Notes: generated by a model not told the origin, from the sequence alone. Positions 1 through 14,454 are shown, counted from the first letter of the stretch. The stretch: DNA of 27,301 nt from Ettlia oleoabundans (GCA_019693395.1 JAAMXP010002105.1:1-27301), one strand, 5' to 3'. Numbers and translations: made by a program.

Positions 1-327
1 GCGGGGGCGGGGGGGCACACGATGCAGGGAATGTTGGCTTCAAGGGCAAGAATTCTGGGGTTTGATAACCAGTCGATAAGACAACTGGCAGTGCCCCACA
101 TCGGACAACGAGGGCACATCAATCAGCAGGGCTTGGGCATAGGGGCTGCACCACCCAGGACAAGTAAGAGGGAACCAGAGCAAAGAAGGGGATAGAGGTG
201 TGCATAACAACGGTACAAAACACCGCCACCACCGCACTCTGCTCCGCCAACCACCCGCTATCTATCCATGCATAGCATACAACCTAACACCAGCATCTAC
301 TCCGCAGCGGCATCGCTCTGCACCCAC

Positions 328-1377
328 CTGCTGCCCATCTCGTATGATGTATGGCGTCTTGAGGTGCTCCTCGCACACCTTGTACCGCTGATGGTACTCC
401 TTCAGGTTGTCAAGCGGCATATTACACCCGTCTACCTGACAGAAGAGAGGACCTGCGGGGGAAGGAAGGGTATGAGGAGAAGGTAACACGATACAGTCGA
501 GGAGGCTGTGGGGAATGAGGAGACATGGTGGAGGGACGGAGTGAAGTTGTCAGAACGGCTTGTACGGAAGAGATGGGAGGTCAGAGGCAAGGTGATGGTG
601 AACAGGTGGCAAGGCCAGGAGGCGGGGACCACGGATGCGAGGGGGATGGATGGACAAGAGGCACAGCGGCAGAATGAGGAGATGGCGGAAGGTAAGGGGT
701 TCCACTGAGCAGGAGGTGGTATGTGGCAGACGGCTGAATTGGCGATTGCAGCGCTTTGTCACGTGCTGACAGGAGCCGTTGTGTTGCGTAATGTAACCAG
801 CAGCTGACAGGAAAGTGTCTGGAAATGCACAACAACGACGCCAACCAATGGTTGCTGCTCAGTTTTTGCCTAATGCCATGTGGTGCACCTACCCAAGCGG
901 TTTTTGTAGCTGCCTGAGCTCATCCTGCCCCGCCCCGACATATTGGCGCCCAAGTGCATGGCGGGCGTGCCGTCGCCGCCAGCCATGGCATGATCCGCAG
1001 GAGTGCCAGCTGCAGCCTGCAGAGCATTGGCCGCAGCCTGCAGCGCGGGCGACGGAGGCAGGCACGGGCAGCAGCGGGCGTGTGGGTGGCGGTATCGGCA
1101 GGTGATGTGGAACTGCGCCTGTTTGGCTGTGCCAGAAATACAGCCCAGCTCATGAAATGCAGGCCCAGTTTTACTGAGCAGTACTGCTGCCTTCCTGCAG
1201 AAACAGCGGCCATAATGGCAGGCACACCTGTGCGTCGGCGGCAAGCGCCTCTTGAAAAGCGCCCATGACGACGGGCATGGTGTGCACATCTTGCCCAGCC
1301 GCCTGCAGGTTCTGCAGTGTCTGAGGCGCCGCCTGCTCCTCCACCGTCCCATTCACGTACTCTACTGGCGCCTCCAT
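328..1377 (-). CDS. SBP-box (SQUAMOSA promoter-binding-like) transcription factor, 3' end off the left edge
   Basis: I model three exons on the minus strand: 1377-1228 (50 codons from ATG), 1037-893 and 452-328, joined in phases 0 and 1. Exon 3 encodes the first half of an SBP domain: CQVDGC, then 16 residues, then CEEH. This is the C-x4-C-x16-C-x2-H zinc site of the family, followed by YIIRDGQQ. The second zinc site (normally starting RFCQ) and the basic nuclear-localisation tail are not found in 327-1, so they should lie beyond the left edge. A GT donor follows exon 3 directly (CAG|GTGGGT). SBP proteins are nuclear DNA-binding factors that recognise GTAC cores; in Chlamydomonas, CRR1 of this family controls copper and hypoxia responses. 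Exons 1 and 2 are Ala/Gln-rich and not conserved, so the start is less sure than exon 3. Confidence 0.8.
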
Positions 1378-2952
1378 ACCTGCGCAGTGTCGGGCTGGGA
1401 TGGATCGGGGGCCGGGGCGCGGTTCCGCGGCGGGCACCGCCCGCTTCCCAATCTCTTGGCTGTCAGGTTTGAAAGCTCGGCCCCAAGGGCATGTACCTGC
1501 GTACCTCTGCACTCAAGTACACTGTCTCTTGTCCTGCAAGCTGCCGCAGCCTAACAGCGGCCTGGCAGAGCCGTGGGAAGTTGCGCGGACAACAGGAGTG
1601 GTGCAAAAACGTGACTTGCGCTGGCAGAAGAGCGGGGCCCCGTGGCTGACGGGGACAACTAGAGACCCTGCGAGCCTGTCTTTGCGAAATTGGAGCCTGT
1701 GAGGGAGCTCACATTGTTTCTCATACATAAGAGGGAGTGTTCCGACAAGGGCGGACGCTCAGCCCTTGCCTGGCCTCAACCCCACCCACGACCAGCCGCT
1801 GCTGTTGCGTCCATGGCTTCAGGAGGTTTGCACCACTGCTGGGCTCTCCGCTGACGTCGCAGACAATTGTTGGTAGTCCGGTAGCTTATTGCGCTGCAGG
1901 AGGCTCCCTCGTTGCGTCATCATCACACACATGTTCCCAGCAGTTGTTGGGCTGGAGGTTTAGTTGTCAAGCGGTGTGCGGTGTAGCACAGTTCCGCTGG
2001 CATACTTGACACAGGTGCCGCAGCAGATGTTCCATCTGGCCAGCACTTGTTTGTGAAGGGCCAATGGCGATACTGTGGCGGCATTGGCTTGTGAAGGGCC
2101 CCACCGCGCGTGGCATTTAGTCGGCAACTGCGCCTTTCCCGCTAGTGCAGAGCGCATCACACAGCGCCATGTCGCAGCAATTGGGCGAAAGATTGCTGCA
2201 TTGGTCGAGAATCCTGGAACAAAGATCCGCTGCAAGCTGTTTTGCTGATTAAGAGGTGCCTGGCGTGCTACTCTTGACTGTTGCATCATTGTGAATATTG
2301 GATGCCTGCAGCGGTACACATGCGCTGCACTACAGCGCGCTAGATGGGTTCTTAGCCCGTTGCCCACGGCATCTCCCAAGGCAGCAAGCCTTTGAAGCCT
2401 TTTGTGTGCGCAGCCGGTAAAGGGCGCTAAGACACGTGCTTGCAACTCGAACGGAGCGTTCCGGAACCCGGAAAGGGACAAACCGGGTTTAACGTCCCCT
2501 GTGATGAGCGGTTGAAGCCAAGACGCCCGGTGCTTGTCTATCGCCATGCCCCTCACTGGAAGTGCCGACCTCCAGTGGGGGCACCGCTTTAACTTAGCCA
2601 GCGCTCAAGCATGCGCGATGATGGATTGGTTCAGTCTGGTGCGTCATCGACCTTCCAAACAGAGCAGGAGGGTCCATCACTGCCCCTGAGGCGGCCGTGC
2701 ACGGCCCATTGGCCCTCTGCGCCACAGCTCTTGCCAGCCTGCTTGCAGCATGCCGCACCCGCTCAATTAACAGTAGAGGGTGCAAGTGGTAAACAGGCTC
2801 ACACCAAGGAATGCCAACCGGATCGGCCCACCCCTGAAGCCGTTGCAACCCAGCAGCCAACTGCCCACTCAGATGAGGCAGATTGCACCGCCCGCCCCCC
2901 GCCCCCGGCTGCCTTCCACTTTAGTTCCCAACCATGTTTGCTTGCTGCTTGC
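1378..2952. other. Divergent intergenic region with no supported gene
   Basis: This stretch separates the minus-strand SBP gene from the plus-strand membrane-protein gene and should hold both promoters. I find no conserved protein, tRNA or mobile element. It contains a chance-length minus ORF (2556-1960), a 12-base direct repeat (2051-2062 and 2089-2100), and an imperfect hairpin near 2545-2582 with arms CACTGGA and TCCAGTG. Confidence 0.5.
1493..1520. promoter_or_regulatory. Cluster of three GTAC cores upstream of the SBP gene
   Basis: GTAC occurs at 1493-1496, 1501-1504 and 1517-1520, about 115-145 bases upstream of the proposed SBP-factor ATG (1377, minus strand). GTAC is the core bound by SBP domains, so this could be an autoregulatory or copper-response-like element. 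The positions are seen; the function is inferred. Confidence 0.3.
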
Positions 2953-4387
2953 ATGCAGGCCACTGCTGCGGCGCTCTGGTATCGAGTCCGTCGCATCCCG
3001 CTTGCCACCCACATCTTTCTCGCCGTTGCCTGCACCGGCTTCCTGGCCAACATTCTATGGCGCAGCCTGAACCGGGATTCGTGGCACCGCAACCGCGAGT
3101 ATCTGGCCGCTTTCCTGAGGCTTGGGGGCTTTGGATTCGGCGTGGGATGGATTCTTGTATACAACTTCGTGGATGGCATCTCGCCCGCCACCGGCGGCGG
3201 CTTGGGATCGCTGGCGTGGCAGGCCATGCTGCTGCTGCTGGCCAGTGCCACCTCCTCCCTGGTCAGCCTCTTTGCAAGGCCGATACGCATCAAGTGAGGC
3301 CTCCCAGGGAGCTTGTTTGCCTTGCAACCGTGCAACAGTGTGAATCGGCAGGCGGGCATTGTTGTTTTTCATGCGAGGACGTTGTTGGCGTGCGTGAGTG
3401 GGCTGCCAAAGCTCTCAGCGAGTGCTCCCAGTAGTGCGCATATTGGATCAGTATGCTGTCCCCAACACAAGCGAAGCTGTGTTCGTCATGCCTTGCAATT
3501 TGAAATTCTCCAAGCTTCTTAATATGCTGCACCAATCAAAATATGGAATGTTCAAACCACGCTTTGCGTGCTGCGCTTTTCCACACCACTTCATTGCCCG
3601 CTGTGTTGTGCTGTGCTGCAGCATGGCAGTGCCCATCCAGCTGGCGCTAGTGCTGGATGGTGTGCGGCGCAGCCCCAACCAGTGTACCGCAGGAGGGCTG
3701 GCGCTGGCCACACCGCTTGGGCAGAAATTGACGCGCGATCTGTATGCTGTGCTCAGCACGCTGCGGTTCCCCATACTGCCCTCGGGACACCACCTGGCCA
3801 GCTTGTCTCCAGGAGCAGAGTGCGCCATCATGATTAGCTACATACAATTGAGCTTGGGTGGGTGGCCGAAAGAGTTGGAAGCCGTGCCTGCCTGTGGGGT
3901 TCTTGTGTCTGTGCATCACTGTGTGTGTTTGCAGTGGCTTTTGCTTTGCCTGCTATGCTACCGTGCGACCCATCATGCCCTACTGCTGGTGAATTGCCGA
4001 AGCCCACTATGGCCTTGTTGCCCCTCTCAATTGTTAGCCACAGATCTTTCCTTGGTGCTCACGTACTTTCTGCCCTGCCTAGCCCACCCCACGCCCAATC
4101 CGACCTGGCTGCTTCCTGTTGCAGCCTTTGCGCTGCCGCTTCTGATCCAAGCGGCCATGGAGGCTCGCCTGTTCAAGGAGCACCAGCGGCAGCGGCAGCT
4201 GCTGGGCCTGCCGCCCGAGAGCGGCCTGCATGCGCGGCTCTACGCGGCAATCAGCCACACTGTGGAGCACTTGGAGTGGCATGTCATGCTGCTGTTTGCC
4301 TGGATGCTGCTGGGCATTCTGTTCGACTGTGCTGTGCTGCTAGTGAGTCTCAGTCTGCGAGGAGAGGCCGGTGCCCAGCAGCAATAG
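2953..4387 (+). CDS. Multi-pass membrane protein of unknown family
   Basis: I model four exons: 2953-3293, 3622-3857, 3935-3988 and 4044-4387, giving 324 residues. The joins are in phases 2, 1 and 1, with GT donors (AA|GTGAGG, TTGG|GTGGGT, GCTG|GTGAAT) and AG acceptors. Hydrophobic segments lie near residues 17-37, 57-75, 86-106, 180-201, 212-222, 229-246 and 288-312, suggesting five to seven membrane spans. A charged loop (EARLFKEHQRQRQ) precedes the last span, and the protein ends in GAQQQ. I do not recognise a family and assign no function. The frame is open further upstream to an ATG at 2611, but that extension is low complexity and a plausible acceptor (CATGCAG) overlaps the chosen Met, so an upstream exon is also possible. 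The small third exon is the weakest part. Confidence 0.6.
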
Positions 4388-4747
4388 GTAGCACCCAGGC
4401 CATCTAGCTTTCATAAGACCCGTGCTTTTTGAGTTGTGAAACTTGCACCGCAGCACAGCAGCTTGTGGCACAGACCCCATGCCAGGCCACGTGGAACGGC
4501 CTGCATGGGCGGCTTGCCAGCCAGCCCACATTGCCGGCACTGCACCAAAACACTACTACAGTATGCCTTACTTCTACTGTACAGTTGTGCGGAATAATAT
4601 TTCATAGGTTCTTAACTTATCTTTTCGGTTTACGTTTCTTAGCAGGCGATGTCCACCATTGCCCCCAAGTGAACTGCCTCGCCCCTCCCTTCATCCTGAT
4701 GGGCAATAACTCTGCAAGAAAGACTAGCCCTTCCATTCACATTGATA

Positions 4748-4752
4748 TGTAA
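4748..4752 (+). terminator. TGTAA polyadenylation signal
   Basis: TGTAA is the usual chlorophyte poly(A) signal. This copy is 361 bases past the stop of the membrane-protein gene. Between it and the next ATG (5062) I see no coding sequence, so that stretch should hold the promoter of the EEP gene. Confidence 0.45.
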
Positions 4753-5061
4753 GTTGAGAATTTGCATATTCGAGAGTAATCACTCTAGCGTCGGCAGGAT
4801 CACAGGAGAGGCCCAGGAAACCCAGCAGACCACCAGCGCATGACGTGTCGCCAGGCTGCTGGCGGGCACGACTGTGTTGGGAATGTGGCAGCCGCCCTCG
4901 TTCACGTCAAGCTTGTCACCTCAGTTTAGAAAATGGTTATCATCGACTGCCGTTAACCCAAGCGCACAGTCTGGTTTGTTAGTGAGGCTTGCTCAGCTCA
5001 GGAGGCAACACGGCTGCAATCAGCTTATTCAAATTGCGACACATTGCGCGGCTCGTTGAGT

Positions 5062-8000
5062 ATGGGTGCTGCGGCTTCTGCTGCCAGCGCCGCTACCCGC
5101 GCTTTCCGCCCCGCCGGCTTCTTGCCGCTCCCGCCGGGCGCTGCGGAGCCACTGACCGTGGTGACCTGGGTGAGTGTGTGCCCCGTGAATGCTTTGATTT
5201 TTCAAGGCATGTGGCAAGGTTCAGAAACAACTATTACCACATGGGGTGCCGAATCAGTCTGAGGCCAAGGACTATGGGACACAACTTGGTGTCATGTTTC
5301 CGCCGAGCTGAACCATGCTGCATGATGGCACCGTGTTGGGGTGGTAGAAGTCAGCCAGTGTGTGTCCATGCTCAAGAAGCAGCACGCAATGAGCTACCCA
5401 TAAGGCCAGCCAAAGCACATGCTAGCCTGAAGCTGTTTACTGCACCCCTGCTGTGCGCTTTAACAGGCTGGCTTAGAATGATTCGTCCCCTACCTGCTCC
5501 TTGTGCTGAAATAAGCGTGAGTTTTGACTGCACTTCATGCCCCATCATTCCCAGTTCATTCCTAAGAGCGCACGCACATTAGGATGCATTTCTTTCTAGC
5601 TAGTATCCAGCACCTAACCCCTCCCCGCGCCAACTGCAGAACATACTGGCCGACAAGTATGCAACCAGCGGCATGCACCAGTACTGCCCCCCGGCCTACC
5701 TGGCTTGGCGGTACCGTAAGCAGCTCATCCTACAGGAGCTGATGCGCCTGCAGCCAGACATTGTGTGCCTGCAAGAGGTGGGTGCCGTGTGGGGTTCCTG
5801 GCAGGACGTGGGTGTTGTGAGGGTTTGCTGCAGGAGGTGGGTGTTGTGTGGGGTTCCCTGCAGGAGGTGGGTGCTGTGAGGGGTCCCTCCAAGAGGTGGG
5901 TGCTGGGAGGGGTGTCCTGTCAGCGTGTGGAAGAACAGCTCTAGGGATGGCGGTGTTGTGTTCTGTGGGCTGTGGGGAGCGGCAGAGATTGGGCGCTACG
6001 TAGAGATGAAGAAAGGTTTGTTACAGGCAGGGGTGCCAGAAATAGGGTTGAGACAGCGGTGTGCGTGTGCAAGGGGTGGATTGATGTCAGGGGGTGTGGG
6101 GGCGTTAGGGGAGGTAGGGGTAAGGTGGAGGGTCATGTGGGTGGTATAGTCTTGTACATGGGGTGGCAGCCGGAACACCCAAGGAGAGCAATCGGCTGCA
6201 CCATGCTACAGCAATACCCAAGAGCAGCCCACCACAAGCTGCAAGTTGACTGAGCGCCGACCCACAGCCCACCCCAGGCTGCAGGTACAACGTGATTTTT
6301 TTGAGTCTGAGCTGGAACCTTTGATGCAGCAGCACGGCTTTGAGGCACTCTACTATGCACAGAAGCGCAGGCAGGTACCTGGTCATGGGCATAGTGGTGC
6401 TCGTGGCGGCATTGCTGGCTGTTCAGTTGCGCCGGTAGCCATAGCGTTTGTCGTGGAGGGGAGAGGGAGATGTGGCATTGCGGCCAGCAGGGCGTACAGC
6501 TGTGTGTTTCCTGGGTTGAAGGCCGCTGTGGGTTTGTGTAACTAGAACGTGATGCGGTTCTGCTCTTGGTTTTGAATGGCACCACCGCGATCCACCGCCT
6601 GTTGACTGCGTTGCTGTTTATTGCTCCGGTTTATCGTGCCCTGCAGGCCCTTTGACCCCCCCAGCACGCCAGAGGAAGGCGTCAGGCTGCTCTACCGCAC
6701 AGAGCGCCTGCAGCGCCAGGCCAGCAAGGTGGGCAGCATGGACAGGCTACTTGCCATCTTCCCCCCTGGGCGATGCCTGCGTGCCCGCTGAATTTCCTGC
6801 CTACTGGCATACAATCGTCTGCACGCTCAATTCCGTGGGCCAACCCATCAGTCGGCTGTATGACTGCCTAATAGGGCCCTACCAGTGCCTTGCCCCTGTT
6901 CTTTGCCGCTTCCCTGCCTCTGCCTCCCCCAGTCCCGACAACCTCCTGCAAGACCCAACACCCCTGCCGTCTCAGTATCCTAATGCAGGCGGTGCGGCTG
7001 GGGGAGCACGTCGCGCCCGGACTGCACGGCAAATTCTGGGACGTCGTGCGGATGAAGGAGGACGTCGTGGTGCTGGCGCTGCTCAGGGACCGCCTCACAC
7101 GCCGCACCCTGCTGGCGGGGTGCACCCACCTGTTCTGGGATCCACGCTACCCAGATGTGAAGGTCTGTAACTGGGTGGTTGTTCCAGTGGTGAGCTGGAA
7201 AGAAGGGTGATTGCATGCAGTGCTATGCATGTATAGGGGCTGTAATAATTCTTGTGCTTCCACACCCCTTTTGCCCCTTGCTGACTTGCAGGCGGCCCAG
7301 GCGCAGCTGATGTGCCGTGCTGCTTGGGCTTTCCTGCGGCAGCAGGGCCTGCTCAACGATATGACCCGGCGGCACGACGCTGCTGCGCTGCCGACCATCT
7401 TCTGCGGCGATTTCAATAGCCTGCCGTTCAAGCGGCGCTCGGACCAGTTTGACACAGGTGTGTTGGTTGATGGAGTACGTTGATGGGGTGATGGTGAGTC
7501 GATAGGTTGTGATTGTCATCTTTGCTGCTTGAGCTGGCTTGCACGCCAGCTGTGGCACAAGGTCATATAGCTAGCCAACCGAAAAACAACCTGTGCCATG
7601 CTGCTGCCCCATGCTGTTTGCCTGCCTGCAGTGCCACCGGGGCAGGTGCTGGTTAGCGGCGCATACACCATCCTCTCAACAGAAAGCGGCATCGACAGCA
7701 GCCACCCTGACCACCCCTCACGCCGCTCTTTGGCGGGCAGGGGCTCTGCAGCTGCCGCACTTGCCGCCTTGCGCCTCTCCAGTGACCCATTCTCGCTGCA
7801 AAGTGCGTCTGTGGCTGCCTGGGGCCGTGAGCCGCCGCTCACCACCAAGACCGCCAGCTTTGCTGGGTGCTTGGATTATGTCTGGCTCAGCCGAGAGCAC
7901 TGGGTTGTATCGCAGGCACTGCAATTGCCGTACCGCTTTGACCCAGCCCCTCCTGGTCGAACATGTGCGGTCAACGACCCTGAAGATGTGCGAGACTTTG

Positions 8001-8074
8001 GCCCCATCCCCTCGCAGCACTTTCCATCCGACCACCTGTCCCTAGCCTTCAAGCTGCAGCTGCGGCCGCGGTAG
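5062..8074 (+). CDS. CCR4/nocturnin-like endonuclease/exonuclease/phosphatase (EEP) family protein
   Basis: I model seven exons: 5062-5169, 5640-5777, 6285-6370, 6647-6728, 6989-7162, 7292-7457 and 7632-8074, giving 398 residues. All phases agree. EEP-fold catalytic motifs are present in order: VTWNILADKYATSG with Asn37; DIVCLQE with the metal-binding Glu82; THLFWDPRYPDVK with His185; CGDFNSLP with Asp236 and Asn238; GCLDYVW; and HFPSDHLSL with Asp385 and His386. The NILADKYATS...YCPPAYLAWRYRKQ stretch is characteristic of the CCR4/nocturnin/Angel subgroup, whose members mostly remove poly(A) tails; some, such as nocturnin, act on NADP(H). There is no leucine-rich repeat as in yeast Ccr4. The short N-terminus before the domain is Ala/Arg/Pro-rich and could be an organelle-targeting peptide (inference). 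The exon 3 to exon 4 junction works only with a GC donor (CGCAG|GCAGGT). The usual DGC-type motif reads EEGVRLLYRTERL here. Confidence 0.88.
5775..5923 (+). repeat. Five-unit, about 30-bp tandem repeat spanning the exon 2/intron 2 boundary
   Basis: Units begin at 5775, 5805, 5834, 5864 and 5893 (29-31 bases each). Each starts with GAGGTGGGTG (GACGTGGGTG in unit 2) and most end in a CAG (CTGCAG in units 2 and 3). The first unit's GAG is the last codon of exon 2 and its GTGGGT is the real 5' splice site, so the array has multiplied a splice donor into the intron. Confidence 0.8.
6090..6120 (+). other. G-quadruplex-type motif in intron 2 of the EEP gene
   Basis: Four G runs (6090-6094, 6098-6102, 6107-6111 and 6117-6120) are separated by loops of 3 to 5 bases. 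This fits the canonical G4 pattern on the coding strand and hence in the pre-mRNA. Folding is inferred. Confidence 0.4.
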
Positions 8075-8334
8075 CAGCTGCGGCAAGGACGCAGACTGCG
8101 CGGTCCTATACGCACCTTTGTGCCCTGGTCATCCTGCAAATGCGGTGTGTTTGCCACGTCTTCCCTCCATAGCACACAGCTGTAGGGCTCCGTGTGTAGC
8201 AGATCGAGTTTGGTGACGAGTCATTCTGACTAGGGACAGCTCTGGTGCATGCACCCCAGGTCGCAGGGCCTGCTACCTTGACCTTGTACAAAACGTGGCG
8301 AATATCATGGCAAAGGCATTTGATTGGGTGCATT

Positions 8335-8339
8335 TGTAA
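8335..8339 (+). terminator. TGTAA polyadenylation signal
   Basis: This TGTAA lies 261 bases past the stop of the EEP gene. The rest of the 8075-8783 stretch shows no gene and should hold the 3' UTR and the promoter of the downstream kinase. Confidence 0.45.
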
Positions 8340-8783
8340 CCTGCCTGTCCCACACCCATGCCTACACTGCCCGCCCCGTCGGTAACTGCGGTAATTAACA
8401 TGCAGTGACATGGCGCTGCATTAGCTGCTGTGACGGCGGTCATGAAACAGCTTGCACGCCCCCACTCTAGGATCATTATCTTCGTCCATCTGAAGGAGCT
8501 TGCCGCTCATTCCAGCAGAACCCGCGGGCCGTCAGCCCCGCCCCTGGGCACCGTAAACGCAGCCCATTCTTCGGCCGCCCTATCGCTGCTGAAGGCAATC
8601 ATTCACGTCCGATCAATAATCGAGGTGCTGGTGCAGCTGTCTTCACCGTGGGTCCGCTCTAGTCCGCGGCCTAAACGGGCTGTCAGTGCTGTTGAGAGTC
8701 ACGGATGGCCACCTTTCGCGGCATCTGTCTGATCTGCGTGAAATTATCCGGCTTACTTCGCAGATCGTTAGCCACCAGGCGTA

Positions 8784-12706
<3,923 letters not shown>

Positions 12707-13144
12707 CGGTGGCCTACTACACGCTACAGCTGGCAACCAGCGGCAGTGGTAGCAGTGGCAAGTCGCGAGCTGAGCTCCAGCAGCACACGTCAGTTAAGCA
12801 AGCTGAGCTAGTAGTGAGCAGCAAGCAACGCAAGCTACACCGAACCCCAGTCCACCCGCCCATGCTGCCAACTTCGATGGCTATACTGATTCGCTCTTCT
12901 TTTCCTTACGTGCAGCGCCCATTTGTGTGCAGGCTGTCAGTCAGCAGTTGCTCCACAGGTGGCGTCCCAGTAGTGGCTCTGCCTTGCTGCTTTCCAGCCA
13001 AGCTTCTTGTCTTCTTTACCCCATGACTGGTTTATCCCGTAAACGTTACCTTAACAATCCCTGGCACCTGGCCACTCCTGTTGTACTCTTTGATCTTGCG
13101 TCTGCTGCTTGCGCACCTAGATTGCTCTTCTTTTTGTCTTTTGC

Positions 13145-13149
13145 TTACA
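13145..13149 (-). terminator. TGTAA polyadenylation signal (minus strand)
   Basis: TTACA on the plus strand reads TGTAA on the minus strand, 327 bases past the stop of the small basic-protein gene (13476). Confidence 0.35.
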
Positions 13150-13249
13150 GGCAAGCAGTGGCTGGGCGGGGGCAGCACTCCAGCAAGCTGCACAAGTTGC
13201 ACTGGACAATACTAATGCAGAGATCGACTGGCACATATGCTTTTAAACA

Positions 13250-13254
13250 TGTAA
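13250..13254 (+). terminator. TGTAA polyadenylation signal for the kinase gene
   Basis: This is a plus-strand TGTAA 544 bases after the kinase stop. Between 12707 and 13475 I see only 3' UTR-like sequence and the N gap. The signal lies 3' of the opposing gene's own signal, so the two 3' UTRs would overlap. Confidence 0.35.
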
Positions 13255-13304
13255 CAACCAATGTGCAAAGAGCAAACAAAGAGTTTTCGGGGGGCGGGGG
13301 GGGG

Positions 13305-13310
13305 NNNNNN
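13305..13310. other. Assembly gap of six N
   Basis: Six N follow directly after a G-rich run (13289-13304). The run probably stopped or slipped the sequencing. The true length is unknown. The gap lies in non-coding sequence between two convergent genes. Confidence 0.95.
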
Positions 13311-13475
13311 GGTCGCTCAGTTGTGGTGAAGTGTTTCAGCACATGCAAAGCGGTAGGGTGCATGTTGATGTATGCCACTGTTGAAAAGATGAGGGAGAAA
13401 TGCTGTTGCCATGTGCAAGATTGGTTGCGGTGGTGAATGTACAGGTTGCTCATCTGCTAGATTTTTGCCCCAACA

Positions 13476-14249
13476 TCACTTCTTCCGCTTCTTCAGTGGA
13501 GACCCTTCAAGTGGGGTCCGCCTGGCAGGCGGCTTTGACTCTGGCAGGCGGCGCAACTTGCTCCAGCGTACCCTCTTGGTAGTGCCACCGCTCCTCTTGA
13601 TGGTCGCGGTCCTGTCCTCCACCCACACTTTTTCAATTTTCACATGCGAATTTTCAATAATGTACTTTACCTGTAGCCCTTCATCGCCAACAGAAAACAC
13701 CTCCTCTGGAGGGGTTGCAGGGGTTGCTGGGGCTTCACGCTTCCCCTCATCACTGCCGTCGCCATCGACAATGGCCTTGCCAGGAGCATCGTCCGCGGCG
13801 CTACTGCTGGTGTTCCCTTGATCCTCGAGGCTGCCGCTGTTTTGCTCTAAAGCCCGCTTCAGTCTGTTGTTCTGCCTTGACCGGGCAGGGTTGGGTGTGC
13901 TGGTTTCACCAGCGGTATCAGGCTGCTGCGCAGCCAACGCTGGGCTGCTCCTGCCTTGCAGACTCCGAGCGTGTTCCACTGCCATCGTTCTTGTCGTTAC
14001 TGTCCTTGTCAAACGGCGAGCATTTTGCTCGGCACCTGCAGAACGACAACATACGGGAGAGATGCATCAGGAGAAGGCACGATACCTACATCCCAGCTGT
14101 TCACCCAGATTGCCCTGGCGAAATCGACGTACAATGCACAGCGGCCGCAATGTTCGCACATGCAGACACGCGATGTGCGCGGATTGAGGGAGGCGCCCAC
14201 CTGGCCCTCCTCGCCCATCCTCATGGGCCTCGCCCTGGCGTGCAACCAT
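13476..14249 (-). CDS. Small basic, probably nuclear protein of unknown family
   Basis: The main exon (14035-13476, 185 codons plus stop) reads as one open frame. It has a Ser/Asp/Gln-rich middle, then a more structured part (QVKYIIENSHVKIEKVWVEDRTATIKR) and a very basic end, SPLKKRKK, that looks like a nuclear localisation signal. The acceptor is TTCTGCAG, phase 1. Two first exons fit that phase. One is 14249-14201, starting MVARQGEAHEDGRGGP with donor CCAG|GTGGGC (202 residues in total). The other is 14224-14086, starting MRMGEEGQ and carrying a CxCxxCGxC motif with donor GTAG|GTATCG (232 residues in total, a 50-base intron). I cannot choose between them. I recognise no family and assign no function beyond likely nuclear location. 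Confidence 0.5.
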
Positions 14250-14454
14250 GCCGAATGCTGTGATCTACCCTGAACAACGATTGCGGGTTGAAAACAGCGA
14301 CCTGCAGATGATGATTCCAGGTCCCGGAACCCTCGCCGCATGCATCGCAGCCGAATCACGGCCAATCAAGCGACATCTAACCGTCCTCTTCACGAATTGA
14401 TGTTTAAGCTTTGGTTTCTTTTGTTTCCAGGTCAGGGTTTGGGCACCTGGTGTC
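14250..14454. promoter_or_regulatory. Short divergent promoter region between the small basic protein and the PGG-like gene
   Basis: At most about 205 bases separate the proposed starts of two head-to-head genes, so a shared bidirectional promoter is likely (inference). A strong acceptor-like sequence (TTTGTTTCCAG, ending at 14431) just before the plus-strand ATG suggests a 5' UTR intron or an extra first exon of the plus-strand gene. Confidence 0.35.

Noticed and set aside
1960..2556. 198-codon minus-strand open frame between the SBP and membrane-protein genes
   Set aside because: No recognisable motif, no supporting splice context, and about the length expected once by chance in a window of this size and composition.
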